DNA of 64,000 bases from NCBI RefSeq assembly GCF_001426265.1, contig NZ_LMDG01000033.1:248001-312000 (forward strand). The letters run 5' to 3'. Shown here one piece after another: positions 32,663-41,533 of this stretch. Made by a program: the position numbers and the translations under genes. The stretch is from Rhizobium sp. Root1220 (lineage in GTDB: Bacteria > Pseudomonadota > Alphaproteobacteria > Rhizobiales > Rhizobiaceae). The stretch's first letter is position 1. Each line of letters starts with the position of its first letter. The notes beneath the pieces were generated by a model. The model searched no databases and was not told the origin of the DNA. It saw nothing but the letters and a program-made list of their open reading frames with translations.

Positions 32663-33288
32663 GGACGTACCAATGCATCGCGCATCGCCTCTACCTCGGC
32701 GCGGCAGAAGCAGCCTTCGAAATGATCGTTGACGAGACCCATTGCCTGCATGAAGGCATAAACTGTGGTCGGTCCGACAAAGGTCCAGCCGCGTTTCTTG
32801 AGATTCTTGGAAATCAACACGGATGTCGGCGTCGTAGGATTGGCCATGATCGCCGCCCGGTCGACGACCTTCGGTCGTTCGTTGTGGCCCGGCTCGAATC
32901 CCCAGAAGTAGCGGGCGAGCGAACCGAACTCCTGGCGCAGCTCCATTGCGCGCTTGGCATTGTTGATCGTGGAAACGATCTTGCCGCGGTGGCGGACAAT
33001 GCCGGTATCGGCCAGGCATCGCGCGATATCGCCATCATCGAAAAGCGCCACTTTTTCGAAGTCAAAGCCAGAGAAGGCCAGGCGGAAGTTTTCCCGCTTG
33101 CGCAGGATCGTCAACCACGACAATCCCGACTGGAACCCTTCCAGGCATATCTTCTCGAACAGCCGGATGTCAGTGGTGACAGGACGCCCCCACTCCTCGT
33201 CATGATAGCGCAGGTAGTCCGGCAGATTGCCGTGCCAGTGACAGCGGTGCTTGCCGTCTTCGCCGATGATGATGCCCGTTTCGCTCAT
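32659..33288 (-). CDS. tag: DNA-3-methyladenine glycosylase I
   Basis: Removes 3-methyladenine from alkylated DNA in base excision repair. The 209-residue protein has the Tag signature RCHWHGNLPDYLRYHDEEWG near residues 14-33, with the first two zinc ligands (Cys, His). The other two are in VNDHFEGCF at the C-terminus. Also visible are FEKICLEGFQSGLSW and FVGPTTVYAFMQAMG. I chose the ATG at 33288; 20 upstream codons in frame are not family-like. It is followed by the overlapping secreted-protein gene. Confidence 0.94.
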   Translation of the reverse strand: MSETGIIIGEDGKHRCHWHGNLPDYLRYHDEEWGRPVTTDIRLFEKICLEGFQSGLSWLTILRKRENFRLAFSGFDFEKVALFDDGDIARCLADTGIVRHRGKIVSTINNAKRAMELRQEFGSLARYFWGFEPGHNERPKVVDRAAIMANPTTPTSVLISKNLKKRGWTFVGPTTVYAFMQAMGLVNDHFEGCFCRAEVEAMRDALVRP

Positions 33289-33500
33289 GAGTCCGCTTCG
33301 TTTTCCAGCTGCGAATCCGGCTTTACCACTTGGAAACCCTCTTTCCAAACCGAACGATAACCCTGACGAAAAGTTTATCCGCCGCGTCGGCCTGTCATCG
33401 ACAGGAATTTACGATTCGCTGGCGCGGAGGATGGCAGCATGGATGGCGGGTGGCGAATGCCGCCAGCGCATTTTCGGCCATTTGTAGAGAGTCCCGTCCG

Positions 33501-34247
33501 ATGATGAAATCCCTTCTGCTCGCCGCGGCCCTGCTCGGCGTCTTCTCCACGGCCGCCCTCGGCGGCGACCGTTATGCGACACGCCCGCCGGTGGTGCTCA
33601 GCCCTGATCTCGCTGCGCCGTGGATCATGCAGCTCGGCGGCGGCAAGGTTCGTCCAGTTGTGTACCAGCGGCCGGTCGTCTTCCAGCAGCGCGGCCTTTT
33701 TGCTCCACGTGCCACACAGCAGGTTCCCCCCGCACTCACGCGGCCCGTCTCCGCGATCAATCCCGGTGTTCCGGTCGTTCGCCAGCGGATCGAACCGCAA
33801 TTCCTGCCGCAGATCGTGGCCTACGAGACGCAGGAAAACCCCGGCACCATCGTCATCGATACGAACAACCGCTTTCTCTATCTGGTGATGGACGGCGGCA
33901 AGGCGCGACGCTACGGCGTCGGCGTCGGCAAGCCCGGTTTCGAATGGGCCGGAGCCCACAAGATTACCCGCAAGTCAGAATGGCCGGACTGGACCCCGCC
34001 TTCGGAGATGGTCAGCCGCGAGGCGGCCAAGGGCCACTACCTGCCGGCCCGCATGGACGGCGGACCGGAAAATCCGTTGGGTGCGCGCGCCATGTATCTC
34101 GGCTCTACGCTCTACCGCATTCATGGCACCAACGCACCCTGGACGATTGGCAACGCTGTCTCGTCGGGTTGCATCCGGCTGCGTAACGAAGATGTCGTTG
34201 ATCTCTATGAGCGCGTAAAGGTCGGAACCCGCGTCATCGTGATGTAA
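33501..34247 (+). CDS. L,D-transpeptidase (YkuD domain), first copy
   Basis: Periplasmic enzyme of the ErfK/YbiS/YcfS/YnhG family, which makes 3-3 cross-links or attaches proteins to peptidoglycan. The 248-residue product has a signal peptide (MMKSLLLAAALLGVFSTAALGG), a Pro-rich linker to about 110, and the YkuD domain starting GTIVIDTNNRFLYLV. The catalytic block is HGTNAPWTIG then SSGCIRLRN, with Cys nucleophile near 226. It also has the rhizobial WPDWTPPSEM segment. The start is the first of two ATGs at 33501. It is followed by a close relative 136 bases downstream. Confidence 0.92.
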   Translation: MMKSLLLAAALLGVFSTAALGGDRYATRPPVVLSPDLAAPWIMQLGGGKVRPVVYQRPVVFQQRGLFAPRATQQVPPALTRPVSAINPGVPVVRQRIEPQFLPQIVAYETQENPGTIVIDTNNRFLYLVMDGGKARRYGVGVGKPGFEWAGAHKITRKSEWPDWTPPSEMVSREAAKGHYLPARMDGGPENPLGARAMYLGSTLYRIHGTNAPWTIGNAVSSGCIRLRNEDVVDLYERVKVGTRVIVM

Positions 34248-34382
34248 CGCGATCGCAATACCTGAAGTGCGGCAAGGATTGACCCTTGCCAATGCGGAAA
34301 TTGCCACATTCGGCATGGAAAAGCTTGAATCGGATCGAAGTTCGTCTAGCGTCGATCCGGTTTTGCTTTGAGGGAATCAAAC

Positions 34383-35063
34383 ATGATGAAATTTGCGACG
34401 GCTCTTGCTGCCGCCGGCCTTGTGGTCTCTTTCCTGTCGACATCGGTTTCGGCCCAGCCGGCGAACCCAGCGCAGCAAGGCGCTCCAGTGGTTCGGGTCG
34501 CCCAGATGCCGAAGACGGTCAAGCCGCAGTTCAAGCGTCAACGGGTGCGACTGGTAACGAACGAAGCGCCGGGAACGATCATTATCGATACCAACAACAA
34601 GTTCCTGTACCTCGTCGAGGGCAAGAACCGCGCGACGCGATACGGCATCGGCGTCGGTCGTGAAGGCTTCGGCTGGTCGGGAGTCGTCAAGATCGGCCGC
34701 AAGGCGGAGTGGCCGAGCTGGACGCCGCCGGCGGAGATGCGCGTCAGGGAAGCGGCCAAGGGCCGTATCATCCCGGCGTTCCAGGAGGGTGGCGAAGACA
34801 ACCCGCTCGGCGCCCGCGCCATGTATCTCTACAAGGGCGGCCGCGACACGATTTTCCGAATCCACGGCACCAACCAGCCGTGGACGATCGGCCTCAACAT
34901 GACTTCCGGCTGCATCCGCATGATGAACAAGGACGTGACGGATCTCTATGATCGCGCGCCCGTCGGCACCAAAGTGATCGTCATCGGCCCCGGCAGCAAG
35001 CAGGGCGAGATCAGCTTCGAAGACCGCGGCATCGACGTTCTCAGGACGCTGTTCGGCGGCTAA
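34383..35063 (+). CDS. L,D-transpeptidase (YkuD domain), second copy
   Basis: A 226-residue relative of the preceding gene with the same domain order. A signal peptide (ending VSAQPA) is followed by a short linker and then the YkuD domain from GTIIIDTNNKFLYLV. The catalytic motif is HGTNQPWTIG then TSGCIRMMN. It shares the WPSWTPPAEM and DNPLGARAMYL segments with its neighbour, so the pair is an old tandem duplication. It carries a C-terminal extension of about 25 residues (GPGSKQGEISFEDRG) that the first copy lacks. GAGGGAA precedes the ATG. Confidence 0.92.
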   Translation: MMKFATALAAAGLVVSFLSTSVSAQPANPAQQGAPVVRVAQMPKTVKPQFKRQRVRLVTNEAPGTIIIDTNNKFLYLVEGKNRATRYGIGVGREGFGWSGVVKIGRKAEWPSWTPPAEMRVREAAKGRIIPAFQEGGEDNPLGARAMYLYKGGRDTIFRIHGTNQPWTIGLNMTSGCIRMMNKDVTDLYDRAPVGTKVIVIGPGSKQGEISFEDRGIDVLRTLFGG

Positions 35064-35081
35064 AGCCACGGCATACGAAAA

Positions 35082-35103
35082 GGCGGCTGGCTTTCCGGCC
35101 GCC
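35082..35103. terminator. Hairpin terminator, probably bidirectional
   Basis: GGCGGCTGG, loop CTTT, CCGGCCGCC is a 9-base stem with one G-T pair. On the minus strand it overlaps the stop codon of the small secreted-protein gene and is followed by TTTTCG. On the plus strand it lies 19 bases after the L,D-transpeptidase stop. Confidence 0.7.
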
Positions 35104-35546
35104 TACTTCGTTCCGCAGCTTACCTTGCCGCCTGCGGCGAGCGGCTTGGCGCCGCCTTCGACCAGCAGTTCGTAGGTGCCAGAGAACGCGACTGCGGACT
35201 TGCTCGGTTGGTCCGCTGCGACAATCAGATTTACGGTCTGGCCGCCGGCCTCCTCGCCGCCGTTGTAAAAGACCTCCAGACGCAATTCGCCCCCATGCGA
35301 CCAATGGTGCGACAGGTTAGCGGAAGCGAGGACGATCTTCCCGAAATCCGTTGCAGCAGCTTCGTTTTTCATGAGCAGCGCGCCGCGAAAATGATTGAGC
35401 TTGTGCCCTTCCCCAGGTTCGAAGCCGCTTTCAAGCGTGAAGCGAACATGCTTGTCGTCTGCCGAGCAAAAGAACAAACTATTTTCGGCATGGGCAAGCT
35501 GGGTCGCGCTGCAGAAAACGGTGAGCGCGAGGACTGTACGACGCAT
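35103..35546 (-). CDS. Small secreted protein, function unknown
   Basis: A 147-residue protein with a clear signal peptide (MRRTVLALTVFCSATQLAHA then ENS). The mature part has two Cys residues, near both ends (FFCSADD and KVSCGTK), that could form a disulfide, with predicted beta-strands between them. TCTGGAG precedes the ATG. It lies 37 bases downstream of glcF on the same strand, past an imperfect hairpin, so it may be read through from the glc operon. Family not recognised. Confidence 0.7.
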   Translation of the reverse strand: MRRTVLALTVFCSATQLAHAENSLFFCSADDKHVRFTLESGFEPGEGHKLNHFRGALLMKNEAAATDFGKIVLASANLSHHWSHGGELRLEVFYNGGEEAGGQTVNLIVAADQPSKSAVAFSGTYELLVEGGAKPLAAGGKVSCGTK

Positions 35547-35562
35547 TTCTGAACTCCAGAGA

Positions 35563-35581
35563 CCGCCGGTCGATCCGGCGG
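35563..35581 (-). terminator. Weak hairpin after glcF
   Basis: CCGCCGG, five-base loop, CCGGCGG just past the glcF stop. No T-run, so at best an attenuating terminator before the secreted-protein gene. Confidence 0.35.
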
Positions 35582-35583
35582 CG

Positions 35584-36897
35584 CTACGCTAGTGGCAAAT
35601 CCCTTAATTTTTCCGGTACATCGCCACCATAGGCCCAATCCAGAAGCTGCACGGTGTGAATGATCGGCATGGCCGTGCCGGTCGCAATCTGCGTCATGCA
35701 ACCGATATTTCCGGTGGCGATGACGTCAGCCTTCGTTGCCTCGATATTCTTGACCTTGCGTGTCTTGAGTGTTTCGGAAATGTCCGGCTGCATGATGTTG
35801 TAGGTGCCGGCCGAGCCGCAGCAGAGATGCCCCTCGACAGGATCGCGGACGGTGAAACCCGCTGCCTTCAACAGCAACTTCGGAGCTGTGGTGATTTTCT
35901 GGCCATGCTGCATGGAGCAGGCCGAATGATAGGCGACCGCAATCCCCCTGGGCATTTGCGCCGGCAGATCGAGCGTCGTCAGATATTCGGTGATATCCTT
36001 GGCTATGGCTGAAACACGCTCGGCTTTTTCGGCATAGGCCGGGTCAAGCCGTAGCATGTGGCCATAGTCCTTGATCGTCGTGCCGCACCCCGAGGCCGTG
36101 ATGACGATGGCATCGAGGCCGCCGGTTTCGATTTCCCGTGTCCAGACGTCGACGTTGGCGCGAGCGCTTGCGAGTGCCTGCTCTTCGCGCCCCATGTGAT
36201 GCACCAACGCGCCGCAACAGACCTCCCCGCGCGGCACCACGACTTCCACGCCGAGACGCGTCAGCAGCCGGATCGTCGCTTCGTTGATGGCCGGATCGAG
36301 CACCGGTTGCGCGCAACCGGTCAGGATCGCCACCCGCCCTCGCTTCTCCGCCGTCGGCAGATGGCTAGCAGCCGCGGAAAAGGACGAGGCGGCCGGTACC
36401 CTGCGCGGCGCGAGTGCCAGCATGGCGGCGAACGGCTTGAGCTCCGGCCTGCGCCGCAACAGAGCTGCCAGCGGCCGGCCGATGCGCGCAAGCCTTAGAG
36501 TCAGTCGGAAGCGGCCAGGATATGGAAGGACGGCCGCCAGAATTCCGCGCGTCAGCCGGTCCATGAAAGGACGTTTGTAGGTCTTTTCGATATGTGCCCG
36601 GGCATGATCGACCAGGTGCATATAATCGACGCCGGAGGGGCAGGTTGTCGTACAGGCAAGGCAGGAGAGACAGCGATCGATGTGGGTAACGACTTCCGTG
36701 TCCGCGGCGCGGCCGTTCTCCAGCATGTCCTTGATCAGATAGATGCGGCCGCGTGGACTGTCGAGTTCGTTGCCGAGTGTCACATAGGTTGGACAGGTCG
36801 CCGTACAGAAGCCGCAATGCACGCATTTTCGCAGGATCTGCTCGGATTCGGCAACATGCGGATCGGCGAGCTGAGCGAGGGTAAAGTTGGTCTGCAT
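35584..36897 (-). CDS. glcF: Glycolate oxidase iron-sulfur subunit
   Basis: GlcF passes electrons from GlcD/GlcE-bound flavin to the respiratory chain during glycolate oxidation to glyoxylate. The 437-residue product has two 4Fe-4S motifs: CVHCGFCTATCP at about 25-36 and CLSCLACTTTCP at about 75-86. Two CCG domains follow, including EVCCGALVHHMG and LCCGSAGTYNIMQP. The ATG at 36897 overlaps the glcE stop by one base (TAATG). It is the last gene of glcDEF; the frame is open further upstream only because of base composition. Confidence 0.95.
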   Translation of the reverse strand: MQTNFTLAQLADPHVAESEQILRKCVHCGFCTATCPTYVTLGNELDSPRGRIYLIKDMLENGRAADTEVVTHIDRCLSCLACTTTCPSGVDYMHLVDHARAHIEKTYKRPFMDRLTRGILAAVLPYPGRFRLTLRLARIGRPLAALLRRRPELKPFAAMLALAPRRVPAASSFSAAASHLPTAEKRGRVAILTGCAQPVLDPAINEATIRLLTRLGVEVVVPRGEVCCGALVHHMGREEQALASARANVDVWTREIETGGLDAIVITASGCGTTIKDYGHMLRLDPAYAEKAERVSAIAKDITEYLTTLDLPAQMPRGIAVAYHSACSMQHGQKITTAPKLLLKAAGFTVRDPVEGHLCCGSAGTYNIMQPDISETLKTRKVKNIEATKADVIATGNIGCMTQIATGTAMPIIHTVQLLDWAYGGDVPEKLRDLPLA

Positions 36898-38108
36898 TAT
36901 CTTGTATGTCCTGCCATCTTCCCCGGATTGAAGACGCCGGCTGGATCGAATTTTTCCTTCAGCCTTGCGGAGAGCAAGGCCACTGCGTCGGGCTGCCGTT
37001 GAAAGGCCGAGGTTGCCGCCCGCATCTCCTCGGGTGCCCGGATCAGCGTTGCGTGACCGCCGCCGAGCGCCTTGATGAAGCGGCGCAGCAGATCGGCGTC
37101 GGCGTCGGCCTCCATGCGCATCCAGATCAAACCGCCCTGCCAATCGTAAAAAGCATCGACGCCGGTTTCGAGACGCAGCGCGGCGACAAGCTGGTGGCCA
37201 ACGCTGGGGGCGACGGAAACCCGCCAGACCGGCCGCGGCGTTCCGTCGGCATAGGGCGACACGTCGCGGACATCTCGCCAAAGGCGGGCGCTATCTTCCC
37301 GGTTCAACTTTACGACGGGTCCGAACGCTTGCATCGCTGCGGCGAGCTTCAGCATTCTCGCGTCGACGGAGCTGGGCAGCCCCTCGATACGCAGGCAGGT
37401 CGCCTCGCCCTGAGGCAGGGTGCAGTCGAGGAATTTCCAGGTGACGCTTGTCGGCAAGTGTGCGGCGGCCGAGACCTCGACCGGAAGCGCCATGGCGACG
37501 GCCATCGCATTGGCGGCCTCGGCGTCGTTAAGGCCGGAAACAACGATTGTCTGCTCGACCCTCGGGCGTGGCGGCACGCGAAATGTCACCTCGGTGATGA
37601 AACCCAGCGTGCCGTATGATCCGGCCAGCAGCTTGACGAGATCGAGCCCGGTGACGTTCTTCATCACTCGGCCACCTGCCTTGATGACCTCGCCCCGACC
37701 ATTGACGAAACGTACACCCAGGAGGCTGTCACGTGCCGCCCCGGCAATCAGGCGGCGTGGACCCGAAACGTTTGCCGCGAAGACACCGCCGATCGTCGGT
37801 TCGCCCGACGTGCCCATGATCGGCCGGTGATCCATCGGCTCGAAGGCCATCATCTGGCCGTTCTCGGCCAGCGCCGCTTCGATCTCCGAAAGGGGCGTAC
37901 CTGCCCGGGCCGTCAGAACCATCTCGCCCGGATTGTAAGCAACGATGCCGGTGAGGTTGGTGGAGCGCAGGCGGCCTGCGGCCGGCACGGCATCGCCAAA
38001 GCCCGACCGCGTATTGCCACCGCAAATGACAAGCGCCTTGCCCGCCGCCGCATGGTCACGGACGATCGTCGCGGCATCTTCCTCCGCTGTTGGAAATAGG
38101 TCAATCAT
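36897..38108 (-). CDS. glcE: Glycolate oxidase FAD-binding subunit
   Basis: A 403-residue FAD-linked oxidoreductase subunit. The PCMH-type FAD domain includes LVICGGNTRSGFG, the GEPTIGGVFAANVSGPRR segment near 105 and VMKNVTGLDLVKLLAGSYGTLG. GlcE works with GlcD and GlcF as a membrane-associated complex. Its start overlaps the glcD stop by four bases (38105-38108) and its stop overlaps the glcF start, giving tight coupling. Confidence 0.94.
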   Translation of the reverse strand: MIDLFPTAEEDAATIVRDHAAAGKALVICGGNTRSGFGDAVPAAGRLRSTNLTGIVAYNPGEMVLTARAGTPLSEIEAALAENGQMMAFEPMDHRPIMGTSGEPTIGGVFAANVSGPRRLIAGAARDSLLGVRFVNGRGEVIKAGGRVMKNVTGLDLVKLLAGSYGTLGFITEVTFRVPPRPRVEQTIVVSGLNDAEAANAMAVAMALPVEVSAAAHLPTSVTWKFLDCTLPQGEATCLRIEGLPSSVDARMLKLAAAMQAFGPVVKLNREDSARLWRDVRDVSPYADGTPRPVWRVSVAPSVGHQLVAALRLETGVDAFYDWQGGLIWMRMEADADADLLRRFIKALGGGHATLIRAPEEMRAATSAFQRQPDAVALLSARLKEKFDPAGVFNPGKMAGHTR

Positions 38109-39544
38109 GCGGCGGGGCGCCCCTCGAGCGGGAAAACCTTGGACGGATTGAGGAGCCAGCCCGGATCGAAGGCGGCACGCGCGGCCATCTGCTGCGCGAG
38201 GTCCGCCTCGGAATACTGATGGCGCATCAGGTCGCGTTTCTCGATGCCGACGCCGTGCTCGCCGGTCAGGCAGCCACCGGCATCGACGCAGAGCCTGAGG
38301 ATATCCATGCCAGCGGCTTCCGCGCGGGCGGCATCGTCGGGATCATTGGCGTTGAAGAGGATCAACGGGTGCATGTTGCCGTCCCCGGCATGAAAGACAT
38401 TGGCGACACGAAGACCATAGTGATCGACAATCTCGGCAGTCCTCTTCAGCACGTGAGAGAGCTGGCTCAACGGCACCGTGCCGTCCATGCAGATGTAGTC
38501 GGCGATGCGACCAGTCGCGCCGAAGGCGGACTTGCGGCCTTTCCAGATCAAGGCGGCCTCCGTGGCGGACTGGCACTCGCGCACGGTCTTTACCGCATGC
38601 TTGCGGGCGATCTCGACGATGCTCTTCAGCATGTCGTCCATTTCCGCGTCCGAGCCCTCGACCTCGACAATCAGGAGCGCCCCGACATCCAGCGGATAAC
38701 CGGCCTTCGCAAAGGCCTCGCAGATCTCGATCGCCGGCTTGTCCATGAATTCGATCGCCACGGGGATGATGCCGGCAGCAATGATATCGGCAACACACAA
38801 ACCGGCCTCTTCGGATGTCTCGAAGCCGAAGAGAACGGGACGGGCGCCCTCCGGCTTGGCGATGAGGCGCACCGTTGCCTCCGTCACTATGCCGAGCTGG
38901 CCTTCGTGACCGCAAACGAGACCGAGAAGATCGTAGCCGCCGGCATCGAGCGCCTTGCCGCCGAGATCGATCACCGTGCCGTCGGTCAGCACCATCTTCA
39001 CGCCGAGGAGGTTGTTCGTCGTCACCCCGTACTTCAGACAGTGCGCGCCGCCGGAATTCATGCCGATGTTGCCGCCGATCGTGCACGCGAGCTGCGAACT
39101 CGGATCCGGCGCATAGAAGAAACCGTCCGCGGAGACGGATTCAGAAATATTGAGATTGGTGACGCCGGCTTCGACCACGGCGACGCGGTTCGGCAGATCG
39201 ATTTCAAGGATGCGGTTCATTTTCGAGACGCAGACGACGACGGCGTCCTCCTGCGGGATCGCACCGCCCGACAGCGATGTTCCGGCACCGCGCGGCACGA
39301 CCGGCACGCCATATCTATGACAGTATTTCATCACCGCAGCCACCTCGGCAGTCGTGCGTGGCAGGGCCACGGCCAGCGGTACGCGGCGATAGGAGACAAA
39401 GGCATCGGTCTCGAACGGCACCAGTTCGCGTGCTTCGTGGACTAGACATTCCCGTGGCAGCAGATCGGCAAGGTCCGTGACGATTTGCGTGCGGCGTGTC
39501 AGCACATCGGCGCGCGGGGCGAGAAACGAGATGGTGTCGGACAT
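38105..39544 (-). CDS. glcD: Glycolate oxidase FAD-linked subunit
   Basis: A 479-residue FAD-linked oxidase. The PCMH domain has VVPRGAGTSLSGGAI near 75-90 and ACTIGGNIGMNSGGAHCLKYG. The C-terminal catalytic region has NVFHAGDGNMHPLI and GEHGVGIEKRDLM, typical of the glycolate/D-lactate oxidase family. I chose the ATG at 39544, preceded by AAGGGAGA. It heads glcDEF and is divergent from a LysR gene, with a 133-base intergenic promoter region. Confidence 0.95.
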   Translation of the reverse strand: MSDTISFLAPRADVLTRRTQIVTDLADLLPRECLVHEARELVPFETDAFVSYRRVPLAVALPRTTAEVAAVMKYCHRYGVPVVPRGAGTSLSGGAIPQEDAVVVCVSKMNRILEIDLPNRVAVVEAGVTNLNISESVSADGFFYAPDPSSQLACTIGGNIGMNSGGAHCLKYGVTTNNLLGVKMVLTDGTVIDLGGKALDAGGYDLLGLVCGHEGQLGIVTEATVRLIAKPEGARPVLFGFETSEEAGLCVADIIAAGIIPVAIEFMDKPAIEICEAFAKAGYPLDVGALLIVEVEGSDAEMDDMLKSIVEIARKHAVKTVRECQSATEAALIWKGRKSAFGATGRIADYICMDGTVPLSQLSHVLKRTAEIVDHYGLRVANVFHAGDGNMHPLILFNANDPDDAARAEAAGMDILRLCVDAGGCLTGEHGVGIEKRDLMRHQYSEADLAQQMAARAAFDPGWLLNPSKVFPLEGRPAA

Positions 39545-39677
39545 GGTTTTCTCCCTTCGCTGACGGCAGCGAAACCGGAAGCATCGTCCACGCTGCCGGT
39601 CGATCCGGCTTAGCACTTTCCCCATTGCGGCGCAAATGCTAAGCACTTATTCCAAAAGGGGAAACTATCAGACCTTC

Positions 39678-40574
39678 ATGACCAATCTCGGCGATCTCGA
39701 AATCTTTGCCAAGGTCGTTTCGACCGGTAGCATGTCTCTCGCCGGCCGGGCACTGGGCTTTTCACCAGCTGTCGTTTCGAAGCGAATCAAACGGTTGGAA
39801 GACAGGGTCGGCACCCGCCTTCTGCAGCGCACGACCCGGCAAATCTCACTGACGGAGGCGGGCCAGGGCTTCTACGATCGCGTGCTCGGCATTCTGGCGG
39901 GATTGGAGGAGGCCGAGTTCTACATTTCGGGACGCTCTGCCCAGATGCAGGGGATGTTGAAGGTCACGGCACCGACCTCGTTCGGTCGCGCGCATGTGGC
40001 CCCCCACCTCAAGGCTTTCATGGACGTGCATCCGCATCTCGCCATCAACCTGGTGCTCAGCGACGAATTCACCGATATCGTTGGCGAGGGTTTCGATCTC
40101 GCCATCCGCATCGCCGAACTGACAGACTCGAGCCTCGTCGCAAGGCGGCTTGCGCCGGTTCGCCGCCTGCTCTGCGCATCACCGAACTATCTCGCGCTCA
40201 ACGGGACGCCGCGCACCATCGACGACCTGAAGCGCCACCGCTGTCTCCCCGCGCACAACAACGACGCATGGCGGCTTGAAGGACCTGACGGACCCCTCAC
40301 GATGCGGCCCGAAGGCATGCTCGTTACGAACTCCAGCGAGGTGGTTCGCGAGGCTGTGGTTGCGGGCCTTGGTATCGCGCTGCGGTCCACCTGGGACATT
40401 GGCAACGAACTGAAGAACGGCCGTCTGGTACAGGTGCTTCCGGCATATGAAGGGTCGCGCAACGTGACGCTTTCGGCCGTCTATCCGAGCCGCCAGTTCC
40501 TGCCGGCGAAGGTGCGGCTGTTCATCGACTTTCTGGCAGACGTCTACGGGCCGGTTCCGTACTGGGAGCGTTGA
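39678..40574 (+). CDS. LysR-family regulator divergent from glcD
   Basis: A 298-residue LysR-type regulator. It has an N-terminal winged helix-turn-helix (LEIFAKVVSTGSMSLAGRAL, then SPAVVSKRIKRLEDRVGTRL) and the effector-binding domain from about 90. It belongs to the group that senses small organic ligands (CrgA-like). Divergence from glcDEF suggests it controls that operon (inference); in E. coli the regulator GlcC is GntR-type instead. The ATG at 39678 gives the standard N-terminus; an ATG 14 codons upstream is possible. It ends four bases before a convergent LysR gene. Confidence 0.9.
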   Translation: MTNLGDLEIFAKVVSTGSMSLAGRALGFSPAVVSKRIKRLEDRVGTRLLQRTTRQISLTEAGQGFYDRVLGILAGLEEAEFYISGRSAQMQGMLKVTAPTSFGRAHVAPHLKAFMDVHPHLAINLVLSDEFTDIVGEGFDLAIRIAELTDSSLVARRLAPVRRLLCASPNYLALNGTPRTIDDLKRHRCLPAHNNDAWRLEGPDGPLTMRPEGMLVTNSSEVVREAVVAGLGIALRSTWDIGNELKNGRLVQVLPAYEGSRNVTLSAVYPSRQFLPAKVRLFIDFLADVYGPVPYWER

Positions 40575-40578
40575 CGGT

Positions 40579-41430
40579 TCAACGCGCCAACCTTTCGATC
40601 ACCAGATCGAGCAATGCCCGCAGACGCGCCAGCCGCTTCATGTCCCGGTGGTAGCCGACCCAGGTGTCGCGTCCCGGCGGAGTTTCGCCGAGATCGACGC
40701 GCTCGAGCGCCGCGGTCGCATCGCCCAGAGGGCGGGGCAGCACCGCCAATCCGGCCCCGTTGGCGCAGAGCGTTGCCTGAACGTCGCGGTTGTTGCTGCG
40801 CATGACAATGTCCGCCTTCGGCAGAATACGCTTCAGCCACGCGACATCGGGCATCCCGCCGAACGCCTCGTCCATCGTCACCAGCCGCGCACCGGTGCCA
40901 TCCCCTGCCTTTGGCTGCGGCTCGCCGCGCCTGATGTAGAGCCCGTAGTCGACATGCAGGAGCTTGCGCGAAATTACTTCGGGTTCAGAGAACGGCGCGA
41001 TGCGGAAAACGATATCGGCCTCTCGTCGCGCAAGGCTGAGCAGCCGGCTGTCGGTCAGGAGCTCGACAACGACGTTGGGATAGGCTTGCGAGAATTCCGC
41101 AAGCACAGGCGACAGAACATGCGCACCGAACCAGTCCGACGAAGACAGACGCAGAAAACCGCTCACCTGCCTGCTTTGACCGGCAAGCTCCCGCTCCAGC
41201 CCAAGCGCTTCCTCCTCCATGCGCTCGGCACGCGCGAGGACGGTCGTTCCCTCGTCGGTCAGCACGAAGCCATCGGCGGTTCTTTGAAAAAGCGGCTGAC
41301 CGAGGGACCCTTCCAGCGCCCGCAACCGTCTGCCCATGGTCGGCTGTGTCGAACCGAGGCTGCGGGCTGCCGCACCCAATGTGCCGCCGCGCGCTATCGC
41401 TAGAAAAACCTTCAGGTCGCTCCAATCCAC
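40579..41430 (-). CDS. LysR-family transcriptional regulator
   Basis: A 283-residue LysR-type regulator. The helix-turn-helix reads VDWSDLKVFLAIARGGTLGAAARSL, then STQPTMGRRLRALE, as in rhizobial LysR proteins that begin directly with the DNA-binding domain. The effector domain starts near 85 (LRLSSSDWFGAHVL). I chose the GTG at 41430, preceded by GGGAT. An ATG eight codons upstream also fits but has no clear ribosome-binding site. It is divergent from the quinone oxidoreductase gene, its likely target. Confidence 0.88.
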   Translation of the reverse strand: MDWSDLKVFLAIARGGTLGAAARSLGSTQPTMGRRLRALEGSLGQPLFQRTADGFVLTDEGTTVLARAERMEEEALGLERELAGQSRQVSGFLRLSSSDWFGAHVLSPVLAEFSQAYPNVVVELLTDSRLLSLARREADIVFRIAPFSEPEVISRKLLHVDYGLYIRRGEPQPKAGDGTGARLVTMDEAFGGMPDVAWLKRILPKADIVMRSNNRDVQATLCANGAGLAVLPRPLGDATAALERVDLGETPPGRDTWVGYHRDMKRLARLRALLDLVIERLAR

Positions 41431-41533
41431 GGCACATCCCAAACATAAATGCATGAAAGCAAGTCAGTATCTTTGATTTCCATTCTCAATACAACAGATC
41501 ATGGTCTGGTCATCGAAACGAAAGGCGAGTTCC

